DNA from: Methanobacteriota archaeon
GTDB taxonomy: Archaea; Halobacteriota; Methanomicrobia; Methanomicrobiales; Methanoculleaceae
Length of the DNA: 28,633 nucleotides
NCBI GenBank assembly: GCA_023457135.1
Contig: JAEWMO010000116.1
Location: forward strand, 1-28,633
Reading direction: 5' to 3'
Part shown: piece by piece, positions 22,275-28,633 of the stretch
Layout: each line of letters begins with the position of its first letter
How positions within the stretch are numbered: position 1 is the stretch's first letter
Notes under the pieces: model-generated
Database searches by the model: none
The model's input: the letters and a program-made list of their open reading frames with translations, nothing else
Told to the model about the DNA's origin: nothing
Position numbers and translations under genes: made by a program

Positions 22275-23052
22275 CCATCTCGAGCGGGGTGGGGATGCTT
22301 GTCGTTGTATTCGCGTAGATCGTCCGGGCCAGTTCCCGGTAGACCGCCGCCTGGTTCGAGTCGGGAGCGTACTCCACGACCGTCTGCTTCTGCAGCTCCG
22401 CGACCTGGACCACCCGGTCGCGGGGGATGTAGGCGATGAGCCGGGAGTTGATCCGGCGGGCGAACTCCTCCACCAGGTCCCGCTCGCCCTCGATGTTCTT
22501 CGCGTTGCAGATGACGCCGGCAAGCGAGCACCTGCTCCGCACCCGGCGGGAGAGCCGGGAGATGGCCTTGGCGATGTTGTTTGCCGCGTAGATCGACATC
22601 AGTTCGCCGGAGGTGACGAGATAGACCTCCTGCGCGTAGCCCTCCCGCATCGGCATCGCGAACCCCCCGCAGACGACGTCGCCGAGGACGTCGTAGACGA
22701 TCACGTCGCCCGTGAGCGCCTCAAGGCGCTCCAGGAGCTGGAAGGTCGCGATGATCCCCCGTCCGGCGCACCCGATCCCCGGTTCCGGCCCGCCGGCCTC
22801 CACGCAGCGCACCCCCGCAAAGCCGGTGTGGACGACGTCGCCGACGGTGATGTTCGCGTCGCCGCGCTCCCGGATAAGGTCGAGCACCGTCGGGATCCAG
22901 GTCCCGTGCACCAGCATCCGGGTGCTGTCGTGCTTGGGGTCGCAGCCGATCTGCAGGATGTCGAGCCCTTCCCCTGCGAGTGCTGCCGAGAGGTTTGCTG
23001 CTGTAGTGGATTTCCCGATTCCACCCTTCCCGTAGAGGGCGATCTGTTTCAT
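22234..23052 (-). CDS. cfbC: Ni-sirohydrochlorin a,c-diamide reductive cyclase, ATP-dependent reductase CfbC
   Basis: This 272-residue NifH-like protein delivers electrons from a [4Fe-4S] cluster to CfbD with ATP hydrolysis. It has the P-loop 'GKGGIGKST' (8-16), 'GCDPKHDST' (36-44) and the two cluster cysteines C95 ('GIGCAGRG') and C128 ('DVVCGGFAMP') that bridge the homodimer. The pairing with a CfbD-type component and the absence of nif genes favour CfbC over nitrogenase reductase. It is transcribed away from an AT-rich region with a good TATA box. Confidence 0.92.
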   Translation of the reverse strand: MKQIALYGKGGIGKSTTAANLSAALAGEGLDILQIGCDPKHDSTRMLVHGTWIPTVLDLIRERGDANITVGDVVHTGFAGVRCVEAGGPEPGIGCAGRGIIATFQLLERLEALTGDVIVYDVLGDVVCGGFAMPMREGYAQEVYLVTSGELMSIYAANNIAKAISRLSRRVRSRCSLAGVICNAKNIEGERDLVEEFARRINSRLIAYIPRDRVVQVAELQKQTVVEYAPDSNQAAVYRELARTIYANTTTSIPTPLEMDELESFALEFVQV

Positions 23053-23281
23053 TATCTCTACTATGCGCTCGCATGGGTAATTAGGTGTCGGATGCTGATC
23101 GGTAATATCTTGTATATATTCTTTTTGTAGATTTACAAATTTGTTTTAAACCGCCCTGGTGACAAAATACTAATTAAAATAATTCCTTTTATTCATCCAT
23201 TGATTATAATTTGATTTTATTCATTCGAAATGTATATAATGGCCCGTCTGAAACTCTTGTACAACAGAGGGAAAACGACTC
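23053..23281. promoter_or_regulatory. AT-rich divergent promoter region (cfbC minus, secreted protein plus)
   Basis: This is by far the most AT-rich stretch in the window. The minus-strand TATA candidate for cfbC is AATATATA (23120-23113), 61 bases from its ATG. The plus-strand TATA candidate is TGTATATAAT (23231-23240), predicting a start near 23261 and a 20-base leader with GAGGG. The interval 23125-23225 holds only AT-rich sequence and may be a regulator-binding zone. Confidence 0.6.
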
Positions 23282-23893
23282 ATGGACCCACGGTTTCGAT
23301 CACGGTTGGTTGCGGCGATTGTCCTCCTGATCGCCGTCTGTTCGATCTTCTCGGTGAGCCCGGTTGCCGGTTTCCATCTGGAGAACAGGGATGGGAGCGG
23401 GACCGACGCGGCACTTGCAGAGGCCCTGGTGCTGCAGCAGAGCACCAAGATCAGGGATGAGTACATGGAGAACCTCACGGTCTACATCGACAGCCGAAAC
23501 GAGCGGTTCCAGCAGCTCGAGGCGTCTACGTTCGGCCTCTATGTCCCCGAAGAGAACGCCATCTACATCCGCTCGGACAGGCACCCCGAGCGGGCGGACG
23601 AGGTCTTCGTCCAGCAGGTCGGCTACCGTGTCTACCACACCATGGGGTTCGACCGGAGCACCGTCCTCCCGGCGCTGGAGATTGACCCGGGTTCGTACCT
23701 GGCCCACACCGGCGCCCCGCCGGGTGAGGAGCGGCAGGCGGCGGTCTTTGCCGAGGCCTTCATGCTCTACCACACCTCACCGGACCTCCTCAAGGCGGAT
23801 GCTCCCGCGATCTACGCATACATGGACCTGCTGGCAACGACCGGCGGGGACTGTGCAGCGGTGGACGACCTCTACGCCCACCAGCCGGAGTAA
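23282..23893 (+). CDS. Secreted protein with a degenerate gluzincin-like metallopeptidase fold
   Basis: This 203-residue protein has an N-terminal signal segment (about residues 9-30). The rest follows the layout of small ATLF/M34-like metallopeptidases: 'LYVPEENAIYIRSD', then the helix that normally carries HExxH, then 'VFAEAFMLYHTSPDLLKADAPAIYAYMDLL', the usual E-x-F-A-E-x-F-x-x-Y region. At the zinc helix it reads 'VQQVGYRVYH' (residues 110-119), so His-Glu-x-x-His has become Gln-Gln-Val-Gly-Tyr. It should therefore be inactive as a protease and may be a binding protein. The fold comparison is from memory of family patterns and should be tested. Promoter and GAGGG site are present. Confidence 0.65.
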   Translation: MDPRFRSRLVAAIVLLIAVCSIFSVSPVAGFHLENRDGSGTDAALAEALVLQQSTKIRDEYMENLTVYIDSRNERFQQLEASTFGLYVPEENAIYIRSDRHPERADEVFVQQVGYRVYHTMGFDRSTVLPALEIDPGSYLAHTGAPPGEERQAAVFAEAFMLYHTSPDLLKADAPAIYAYMDLLATTGGDCAAVDDLYAHQPE

Positions 23894-23899
23894 CCGGCA

Positions 23900-23911
23900 C
23901 CCTTCTTTTTC
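23900..23911 (+). terminator. T-rich terminator after the secreted protein gene
   Basis: CCTTCTTTTTC follows the stop codon, between this gene and the convergent trkH. Confidence 0.5.
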
Positions 23912-23929
23912 TGGCCGACCCGGAGAGGT

Positions 23930-25387
23930 TCAGTCGAAACCCTTGAAGACGCCCGTGATGAGCATGATCACCGGGATGATCTCAAGACGCCCGATCCACA
24001 TGACCATGATGAAGAGAACCTTCGCCGGGTCGGTCATATCGGGGGAGACGAACCCCGTGGATATACCGTTGTTGGACATTGCGGAGACGACCTCGAAGAT
24101 GACGTTGCTCGAATCGAAGGCCGTGGGCTGCAGGTGCATCACCAGGATCGTCGCGACGAAGATGGTGAGGAAGTAGAGCATGATGATCAGCATGTTCCGG
24201 GAGACCTCGAGTTCGGCGACGTTCTTCGGGATCACCCTGCCGTCGTACTTGAAGGGGACAAGCACCTTGCCCGAGACGAACATCCGCCGGAACCACCAGA
24301 CCAGGCTCTCAAAGCCGAGGACCACCCGCGAGAGTTTGATACCGCCGGCGGTGCTCCCCGCCGCTCCGCCGATCACCATCAGCATCGAGAGGAAGAGGAC
24401 CGTCACGCTCGCCCACTCATTGGGGGAGGCGACCTGAAAGCCGGTGCTGGTGACCGCCGCCGCCGACATGAAGAGCGCCTGGCGCACGGCGGTGGGGATA
24501 TCCGTCCCGGTGAGCGTGACAAGATCCCAGGCTATCACGAAGATGCCGAGCGCAACGAGCATGACGAGGAGGCGGGCCTGCTGGTCGTCGAAGAACCGGA
24601 CGCCTTTCTGGCGGTAGAGGAGGTAATAGAGCTTGAACGGCAGGGCGCCGGCGATCATCACCGGGATGATGAGGATCTCGAGAAACGGGTTGTTGTAGAA
24701 GGGGATCCCCTGTGAGTGGACGGAGAATCCCCCGGTGGCGATCGCGACGAGAGCGATGTTCACCGCGTCCCAGAGGGGTATCCCGGAGAGGAGGATGAGG
24801 GCGATCGAGACCGCGGTCAGCACCAGGTAGATCTTCCACATCTCCATGCCCGTCGCGACGACGCTCGGCATCAGCGCTTCCGAGCGGCCTTCCGACCGGT
24901 AGAGGCGGAACTGGGTCAGCCCGGTCCGCGAGGCCATCGCGACGGTGAAGGCGATGATCCCGATCCCGCCGAGCCACTGCATCAGCGACCGCCAGAAGAG
25001 GAGGGTCCGGGGCAGGTCCTCGACCGAGCGCATCATCGTCAGGCCCGTATCGGTCCATCCCGACATCGCCTCGAAGACGGCGTCGAGGTAGGAGATGCCG
25101 AGGCCGAGGGTGAAGGGGAGAGCGCTCACCAGCGCGATGATGAGCCAGATCAGGGCGACGGCCATGAGGGCGGCAGAGAGGGGGGCCTCGCGCTCCCGCC
25201 GGGGAACCCGGACAAGCAGTGTCCCGAGAAGGAAGAGGACGATGGGAACGGATGCCATGGGCAGGATCATATCCCACTCCCGGTAGATCCCCGCAACGAC
25301 AAGCGGCAGCGCCGTGGCGGCGCTCATGTACCTGAAAATATTGCCGATGTCGGGTGCGATGATCGAGAACTGCTCGACCCTATCCAT
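23930..25387 (-). CDS. trkH: TrkH/KtrB-family potassium uptake protein
   Basis: This 485-residue channel-like membrane subunit moves K+ into the cell. The four M1-P-M2 repeats are visible through their pore loops: 'MSGWTDTGLT', 'AIATGGFSVH', 'AVTSTGFQ' and 'MSNNGISTGF', each with the filter glycine. 'GGAAGSTAGGIKLSR' precedes the fourth repeat, as usual in TrkH. No TrkA gating subunit is adjacent, so it must be encoded elsewhere. The start is the ATG at 25387, with GGAG upstream. It converges with the secreted-protein gene. Confidence 0.93.
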   Translation of the reverse strand: MDRVEQFSIIAPDIGNIFRYMSAATALPLVVAGIYREWDMILPMASVPIVLFLLGTLLVRVPRREREAPLSAALMAVALIWLIIALVSALPFTLGLGISYLDAVFEAMSGWTDTGLTMMRSVEDLPRTLLFWRSLMQWLGGIGIIAFTVAMASRTGLTQFRLYRSEGRSEALMPSVVATGMEMWKIYLVLTAVSIALILLSGIPLWDAVNIALVAIATGGFSVHSQGIPFYNNPFLEILIIPVMIAGALPFKLYYLLYRQKGVRFFDDQQARLLVMLVALGIFVIAWDLVTLTGTDIPTAVRQALFMSAAAVTSTGFQVASPNEWASVTVLFLSMLMVIGGAAGSTAGGIKLSRVVLGFESLVWWFRRMFVSGKVLVPFKYDGRVIPKNVAELEVSRNMLIIMLYFLTIFVATILVMHLQPTAFDSSNVIFEVVSAMSNNGISTGFVSPDMTDPAKVLFIMVMWIGRLEIIPVIMLITGVFKGFD

Positions 25388-25467
25388 CGGTACACGTTCT
25401 CCGGGCGCTCTTATCTACTTTCTCCCGGCAAGCCGTTCGCCTTCCCGGAAGTTGAGAGCGCCTCATT

Positions 25468-26493
25468 TCATCGTCGCCCGCACCCGCACCCGCCGTCTTC
25501 GGCCGACGCCGCCCGGACTTCGCTGCTCGCCGCGGGTGCGCTCTCGATGAAGATGCGCCGGTTGATGATCCGCCAGGCGAGGATGAGCTGGGCCATATCC
25601 CCGGCCGTCAGGTAGGCCCCGCTCTCGACGAGGTCGATAGGCCGCACTAGCGTCTGGAGCTCGATGTTTCTCTCCAGTTTCTTCACGACGGCGTCGTTCA
25701 ACTCCCCGTCGAACGTGAGGGCCCCCATCGCCCTCCCGTCGATCACCTCCGTGGTGAACTCGACCATGAAGTCCCGCTGCGAGAGCGAGAGGAGGGGGAA
25801 GAGGTCGATCGAGAGGTCGACGTCCCTGATGCTCCGATCAAGCCTGCTCTGGCAGAGGGTGACGTGGTAGACGTTGCGCTCCTCGCTCACCTCCCTCCCG
25901 TACTTCGAGAAGGAGATCCGGATGACCGCGTCCGCAAACCGGCACTGCGGCGCGACATACCGCTCGAAGTCCGGTCTGCGCTCCTCCATCTCTTTCTCGA
26001 CGGCATCGATGGAGTATCCCCGCTGCTCGACGTCGCGCTTGATCTTCCAGGCCCGTTTGACGGCGGGGTCCGGGTCCACGTAGAGTTTGAAGTCGATCAG
26101 GGCCCGGAGCTTTTCGGTGATGAAAGGGTGCAGCCCCTCGATGATCAGGATCTTCGTCGGTTTGAACTCAACCGGCGGGTCGAACATGCCGTTGTCGTGG
26201 TTGTAGACCGGTTTTTGAATCGTCTTCCCTGATTTGAGGGCCGCAAGATGCTCTTCTAAGAGGTCGAACCGGTTTGCCTCGGGCACAAGCGGCGTGATGC
26301 CGAGCTCTTTACGCTCCCGGCGGTCGTAACGATGGTAATCGTCGAGGCTGAACGTGGAGACGAGATCCGCGCCGAAGATCTCCCGGATCGCCCGGGTGAA
26401 CGTGGTCTTACCGCTCCCGCTGTCTCCTGCGACGCCGATGACGAAGACGTACGACGACTCGGCAATGACTCTCTTGAAATCGGATCGGGGCAT
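25468..26493 (-). CDS. prk: Phosphoribulokinase, archaeal type
   Basis: This 341-residue kinase phosphorylates ribulose 5-phosphate to ribulose 1,5-bisphosphate. Walker A is 'GDSGSGKTT' (23-31). 'SLDDYHRYDR' (49-58) is the sugar-phosphate-binding segment shared by phosphoribulokinases and uridine kinases, and 'LIIEGLHPF' carries the Walker B region. The long C-terminal part ('VEFTTEVIDGRAMGALTFDG') separates it from uridine kinase. Methanospirillum hungatei uses such an enzyme with RuBisCO in the reductive hexulose-phosphate pathway. The last residues are a Gly/Cys tail (GGCGCGRR). GGAG lies 7 bases before the ATG, and the flavodiiron gene is 34 bases upstream on the same strand. No RuBisCO gene is in the window. 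Confidence 0.87.
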   Translation of the reverse strand: MPRSDFKRVIAESSYVFVIGVAGDSGSGKTTFTRAIREIFGADLVSTFSLDDYHRYDRRERKELGITPLVPEANRFDLLEEHLAALKSGKTIQKPVYNHDNGMFDPPVEFKPTKILIIEGLHPFITEKLRALIDFKLYVDPDPAVKRAWKIKRDVEQRGYSIDAVEKEMEERRPDFERYVAPQCRFADAVIRISFSKYGREVSEERNVYHVTLCQSRLDRSIRDVDLSIDLFPLLSLSQRDFMVEFTTEVIDGRAMGALTFDGELNDAVVKKLERNIELQTLVRPIDLVESGAYLTAGDMAQLILAWRIINRRIFIESAPAASSEVRAASAEDGGCGCGRR

Positions 26494-26527
26494 GGGTCAG
26501 CTCCGGGAGTGGTGGTATCCTGGCGTG

Positions 26528-27724
26528 TTAAGATTTCGGTGCCGGGATGATCCCGGCCTCCCGGTGCCGGTTCGCGATCTCGTCGGCGAGCCGCTCCAGC
26601 GCCGCGAAGTCCTCCTCTTTCGGGAGGCCCTTGACGTAGACCGGATTGAGCACCTCGACCTTGAGCCGGTCGAGCATCCCCGCCAGGGTATCGACGGTCT
26701 TGCCGCCCCAGCCGTAAGACCCGATCACCGTCGCGTAGCGGGTCTTCGGGCGGAGGAGGTTTGCGAGGTATGCCGCGTAGACCGCCTGGGGATGGGGGCC
26801 GAAGATGACCGTCGGGGTCGCGATCACGACCGTCGCCGCGTCCACGAGCGCTTTGGCGAGTTCGCCGATATCGGTCCGGGGCAGGTTGAAGGGCTCGACC
26901 TCGACGCCGCGCCGCATCAGGGCGTCGACGAAGTGGTCGACCATCGCCTGCGTGCTCCCGTGCATGGAGACGTAGGGAAGGACCACGGTGTTCTTCACGT
27001 CGTCGCCCGTCCAGTCCCGGTAGGCGTCCATGATGAACGCCGGTTTATCGTAGATCGGGCCGTGGCTCGGCGCGATCAGGTCGATCTGCCGGGTTGCGAG
27101 TTTTGCAAGGTGGGCTTTGATGCTCGACCGGAAGGGCATCATGATCTCGGCGTAGTAGCGTTTCGCCGACTCGTAGACCACACCCTCGTCGGGGACATAG
27201 AGGGAGCTCGTCGCGTAGTGCGAGCCGAAGAGGTCGCAGGGGAAGAGGATTCGGTCCTCCGGGAGGTAGGAGAGCATCGTCTCCGGCCAGTGGACCCAGG
27301 GGGCGATGATGAACTCGAGTGTCTTCCCCCCCAGGGGGAGCGTATCACCGTCGCCGATGGTGATGACCTGGTCAGGGTCGATGTGGAGGAGGTCGACGAG
27401 GAAGTCCCGACATTTGGCGTTCGTCACGAGTTTCGCGCCATATCTGTCGAGGATCGCCGGTATCGACCCGGAGTGGTCCTGCTCGGCGTGGCTGGCGATG
27501 ACGTAGTCGATCTTCTTAACGCCGAGGCTCTCCAGGTTTCCCACCAGTTCCCCGGTCTTTACCGGGTCGACGGTGTCGATCAGCGCTGTCTTCTCGCTAC
27601 CCCGGATGAGGTAGCTGTTGTAAGTTGTCCCGTCGGGGAGCGGGATCAGTTCGTCAAAGAGCCGCCGGTCCCAGTCGATGGCCCCGACGGAGAAGACGCC
27701 CTGCACAATCTCACGTGCGGCCAT
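26528..27724 (-). CDS. fprA: Flavodiiron protein, F420H2 oxidase type (FprA)
   Basis: This 398-residue protein reduces O2 to water, in methanogens with electrons from reduced F420. The N-terminal metallo-beta-lactamase-like domain holds a complete diiron site: H79, E81, D83 and H84 ('HAEQDH'), H145, D164 and H221. A flavodoxin domain (about 245 to the end) binds FMN, with 'VSMHGSTQAM' and 'SYGWGGKTV' as the flavin loops. There is no rubredoxin extension. GGAGG is 9 bases before the ATG at 27724 but only 3 before an ATG at 27730, so the former is preferred. It is probably co-transcribed with phosphoribulokinase. Confidence 0.93.
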   Translation of the reverse strand: MAAREIVQGVFSVGAIDWDRRLFDELIPLPDGTTYNSYLIRGSEKTALIDTVDPVKTGELVGNLESLGVKKIDYVIASHAEQDHSGSIPAILDRYGAKLVTNAKCRDFLVDLLHIDPDQVITIGDGDTLPLGGKTLEFIIAPWVHWPETMLSYLPEDRILFPCDLFGSHYATSSLYVPDEGVVYESAKRYYAEIMMPFRSSIKAHLAKLATRQIDLIAPSHGPIYDKPAFIMDAYRDWTGDDVKNTVVLPYVSMHGSTQAMVDHFVDALMRRGVEVEPFNLPRTDIGELAKALVDAATVVIATPTVIFGPHPQAVYAAYLANLLRPKTRYATVIGSYGWGGKTVDTLAGMLDRLKVEVLNPVYVKGLPKEEDFAALERLADEIANRHREAGIIPAPKS

Positions 27725-27850
27725 ATCCATCAGCCTCCACCGTTCCGTGGTATACAGAGATATCTGACATACGTTGCACTCCGTGGCCCCCGGCCTTTCC
27801 GGTGGGCCCTGATACGTCTATCCTGCCGGAACGCAGATAACGGTTTCGTC

Positions 27851-28555
27851 CTACTCCCCGCCGGGGAGGAGGGTGGTCTGCCCGCTTCCTCTCCTGACCT
27901 CGTTGGCGTAAAGGTGGGCCTGCCGGGTCGGTTCCGGGAGCCGGTAGCCCCGTGTCGTCGAAAGGACGAAGTCGACAGCGGCCTGGAGCCCGATCCGGTG
28001 CCCCACCGAGACGTAGACGGGCTTCGTCCTCGCTCTCGTCCGCACCGCCATCCCGATCGTCTCCCCATTGCGCAGGATGGGGGCGGTCGACCCCCTGTCG
28101 GGTCCGGGCTCGGCCGCTGTCCCGGAAAGAAGGCTCTTTGCAACCCCGATGGTCGGACGGTCGAGGAGGATGCCCATGTGGCTTGCGATCCCGAGTCCTC
28201 TCGGGTGGGCGATCCCCTGCCCGTCGAAGAAGATGACGTCCGGCTCGGACCGGAGCCGCCGGAATGCCTCAAGGAGCGCGGGCCCCTCCCGGAAGGAGAG
28301 GAGGCCGGGAATGTAGGGGAACTCTGTCACGGTAAAGGCCGCGACCCGCTCGACGACGGCGAGATCGGGGTAGCGGAGGGCGACGACGACCGCGTGGATC
28401 TCGTCCGACCCCCTCGCGTAGGAGGCGTCGGTCCCGGCGACGAGGGAGACCTCCCCCGGATCGCCCGCGGGACGGACCCGTTCCCGGAGCGTCTCCTGGA
28501 GGCGGACGGCCTCGCCCGGTGTCAGGTCGAAGGGATAGGTCTCGCTGATCTTCAT
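27851..28555 (-). CDS. nfi: Endonuclease V (deoxyinosine 3'-endonuclease)
   Basis: This 234-residue repair nuclease cuts near deoxyinosine produced by adenine deamination. Catalytic acids are D43 in 'GTDASY', E90 in 'YIPGLLSFRE' and D111 in 'FFDGQGIAHPR'. The 'PYIPG' wedge that recognises the lesion is intact, and 'HMGILLDRPTIGVAKS' is also typical. Length is normal for the family. GGGAG precedes the ATG at about 7 bases. A 126-base gap separates it from the flavodiiron gene on the same strand. Confidence 0.95.
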   Translation of the reverse strand: MKISETYPFDLTPGEAVRLQETLRERVRPAGDPGEVSLVAGTDASYARGSDEIHAVVVALRYPDLAVVERVAAFTVTEFPYIPGLLSFREGPALLEAFRRLRSEPDVIFFDGQGIAHPRGLGIASHMGILLDRPTIGVAKSLLSGTAAEPGPDRGSTAPILRNGETIGMAVRTRARTKPVYVSVGHRIGLQAAVDFVLSTTRGYRLPEPTRQAHLYANEVRRGSGQTTLLPGGE

Positions 28556-28590
28556 GAACGCTCCCGTTGTTGGTTTAATCCCTGTCGTCC

Positions 28591-28610
28591 TATAAAACTA
28601 TTATAATATA
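28591..28610 (-). promoter_or_regulatory. TATA-rich promoter region of the endonuclease V gene
   Basis: Overlapping minus-strand TATA-like elements (TATATTATAA and AGTTTTATA) lie 36-55 bases before the ATG at 28555. The nearer one would give a leader of roughly 15 bases. Confidence 0.5.
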
Positions 28611-28633
28611 CCTTACACGTGCAGCACCCTGCG

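Noticed and set aside
22275..22523. N-terminal extension of CfbD by 83 codons
   Set aside because: The extension translates cfbC out of frame into an Arg/Ser/Trp-rich string. The CfbD pattern begins only after the ATG at 22274.
26354..28606. A 750-codon plus-strand open frame opposite prk, fprA and the endonuclease V gene
   Set aside because: It covers three motif-complete genes plus their promoters and has no recognisable domain.

Overview
The window reads as a high-GC stretch of a methanogenic archaeon, most likely order Methanomicrobiales and plausibly Methanoculleus. That placement is inferred from gene content, not from a database search. Supporting genes are the nitrogenase-like pair that builds coenzyme F430 (cfbC/cfbD), an archaeal phosphoribulokinase, an F420H2-oxidase-type flavodiiron protein, archaeal TATA-like promoters with T-run terminators, and bacterial-type MutS/MutL, which occur patchily in archaea. 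No tRNA, rRNA, CRISPR array, transposase or phage gene was seen. Coding density is high, and many long antisense reading frames are GC artefacts.

Layout. (1) Positions 1-4448, minus strand: a tightly coupled five-gene operon encoding a lipoprotein binding protein, a FecCD-type permease, an ABC ATPase, a SAM methyltransferase and a radical SAM enzyme that runs off the window. (2) 4449-6460: a non-coding region, then a MATE efflux gene flanked by two related hairpins. (3) 6499-9648, plus strand: three exported or membrane-anchored proteins, namely a Lon-type (S16) protease domain, a 5'-nucleotidase family phosphoesterase and a PsbP-like protein. (4) 9739-14475, minus strand: mutS and mutL overlapping by ATGA, then a possible small gene whose start codon may sit in an RNA stem. 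(5) 14619-17473, plus strand: a three-gene aconitase-family/beta-decarboxylating dehydrogenase operon (leucine or coenzyme B 2-oxoacid pathway). (6) 17549-20624, plus strand: an orphan nitrogenase-component-1-like protein, a tautomerase, a Met-rich small protein with a 5' leader hairpin and its own terminator, a GNAT acetyltransferase and a PH-domain membrane protein. (7) 20651-23052, minus strand: a universal stress protein, cfbD and cfbC. (8) 23282-23893, plus strand: a secreted protein that looks like a metallopeptidase with its zinc site lost. (9) 23930-28555, minus strand: TrkH, phosphoribulokinase, flavodiiron protein and endonuclease V.

How the genes fit together. CfbC/CfbD make the nickel tetrapyrrole of methyl-CoM reductase. 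The leuCDB-like operon makes branched-chain amino acid or coenzyme B precursors. Phosphoribulokinase points to the reductive hexulose-phosphate pathway, and the flavodiiron protein before it protects against oxygen. MutS, MutL and endonuclease V are DNA repair functions. The strongest candidates for undescribed biology are the orphan nitrogenase-like protein at 17549, the transporter/methyltransferase/radical SAM operon at 1-4448, the Met-rich small protein at 19251, the pseudo-metallopeptidase at 23282 and the occluded start at 9903.
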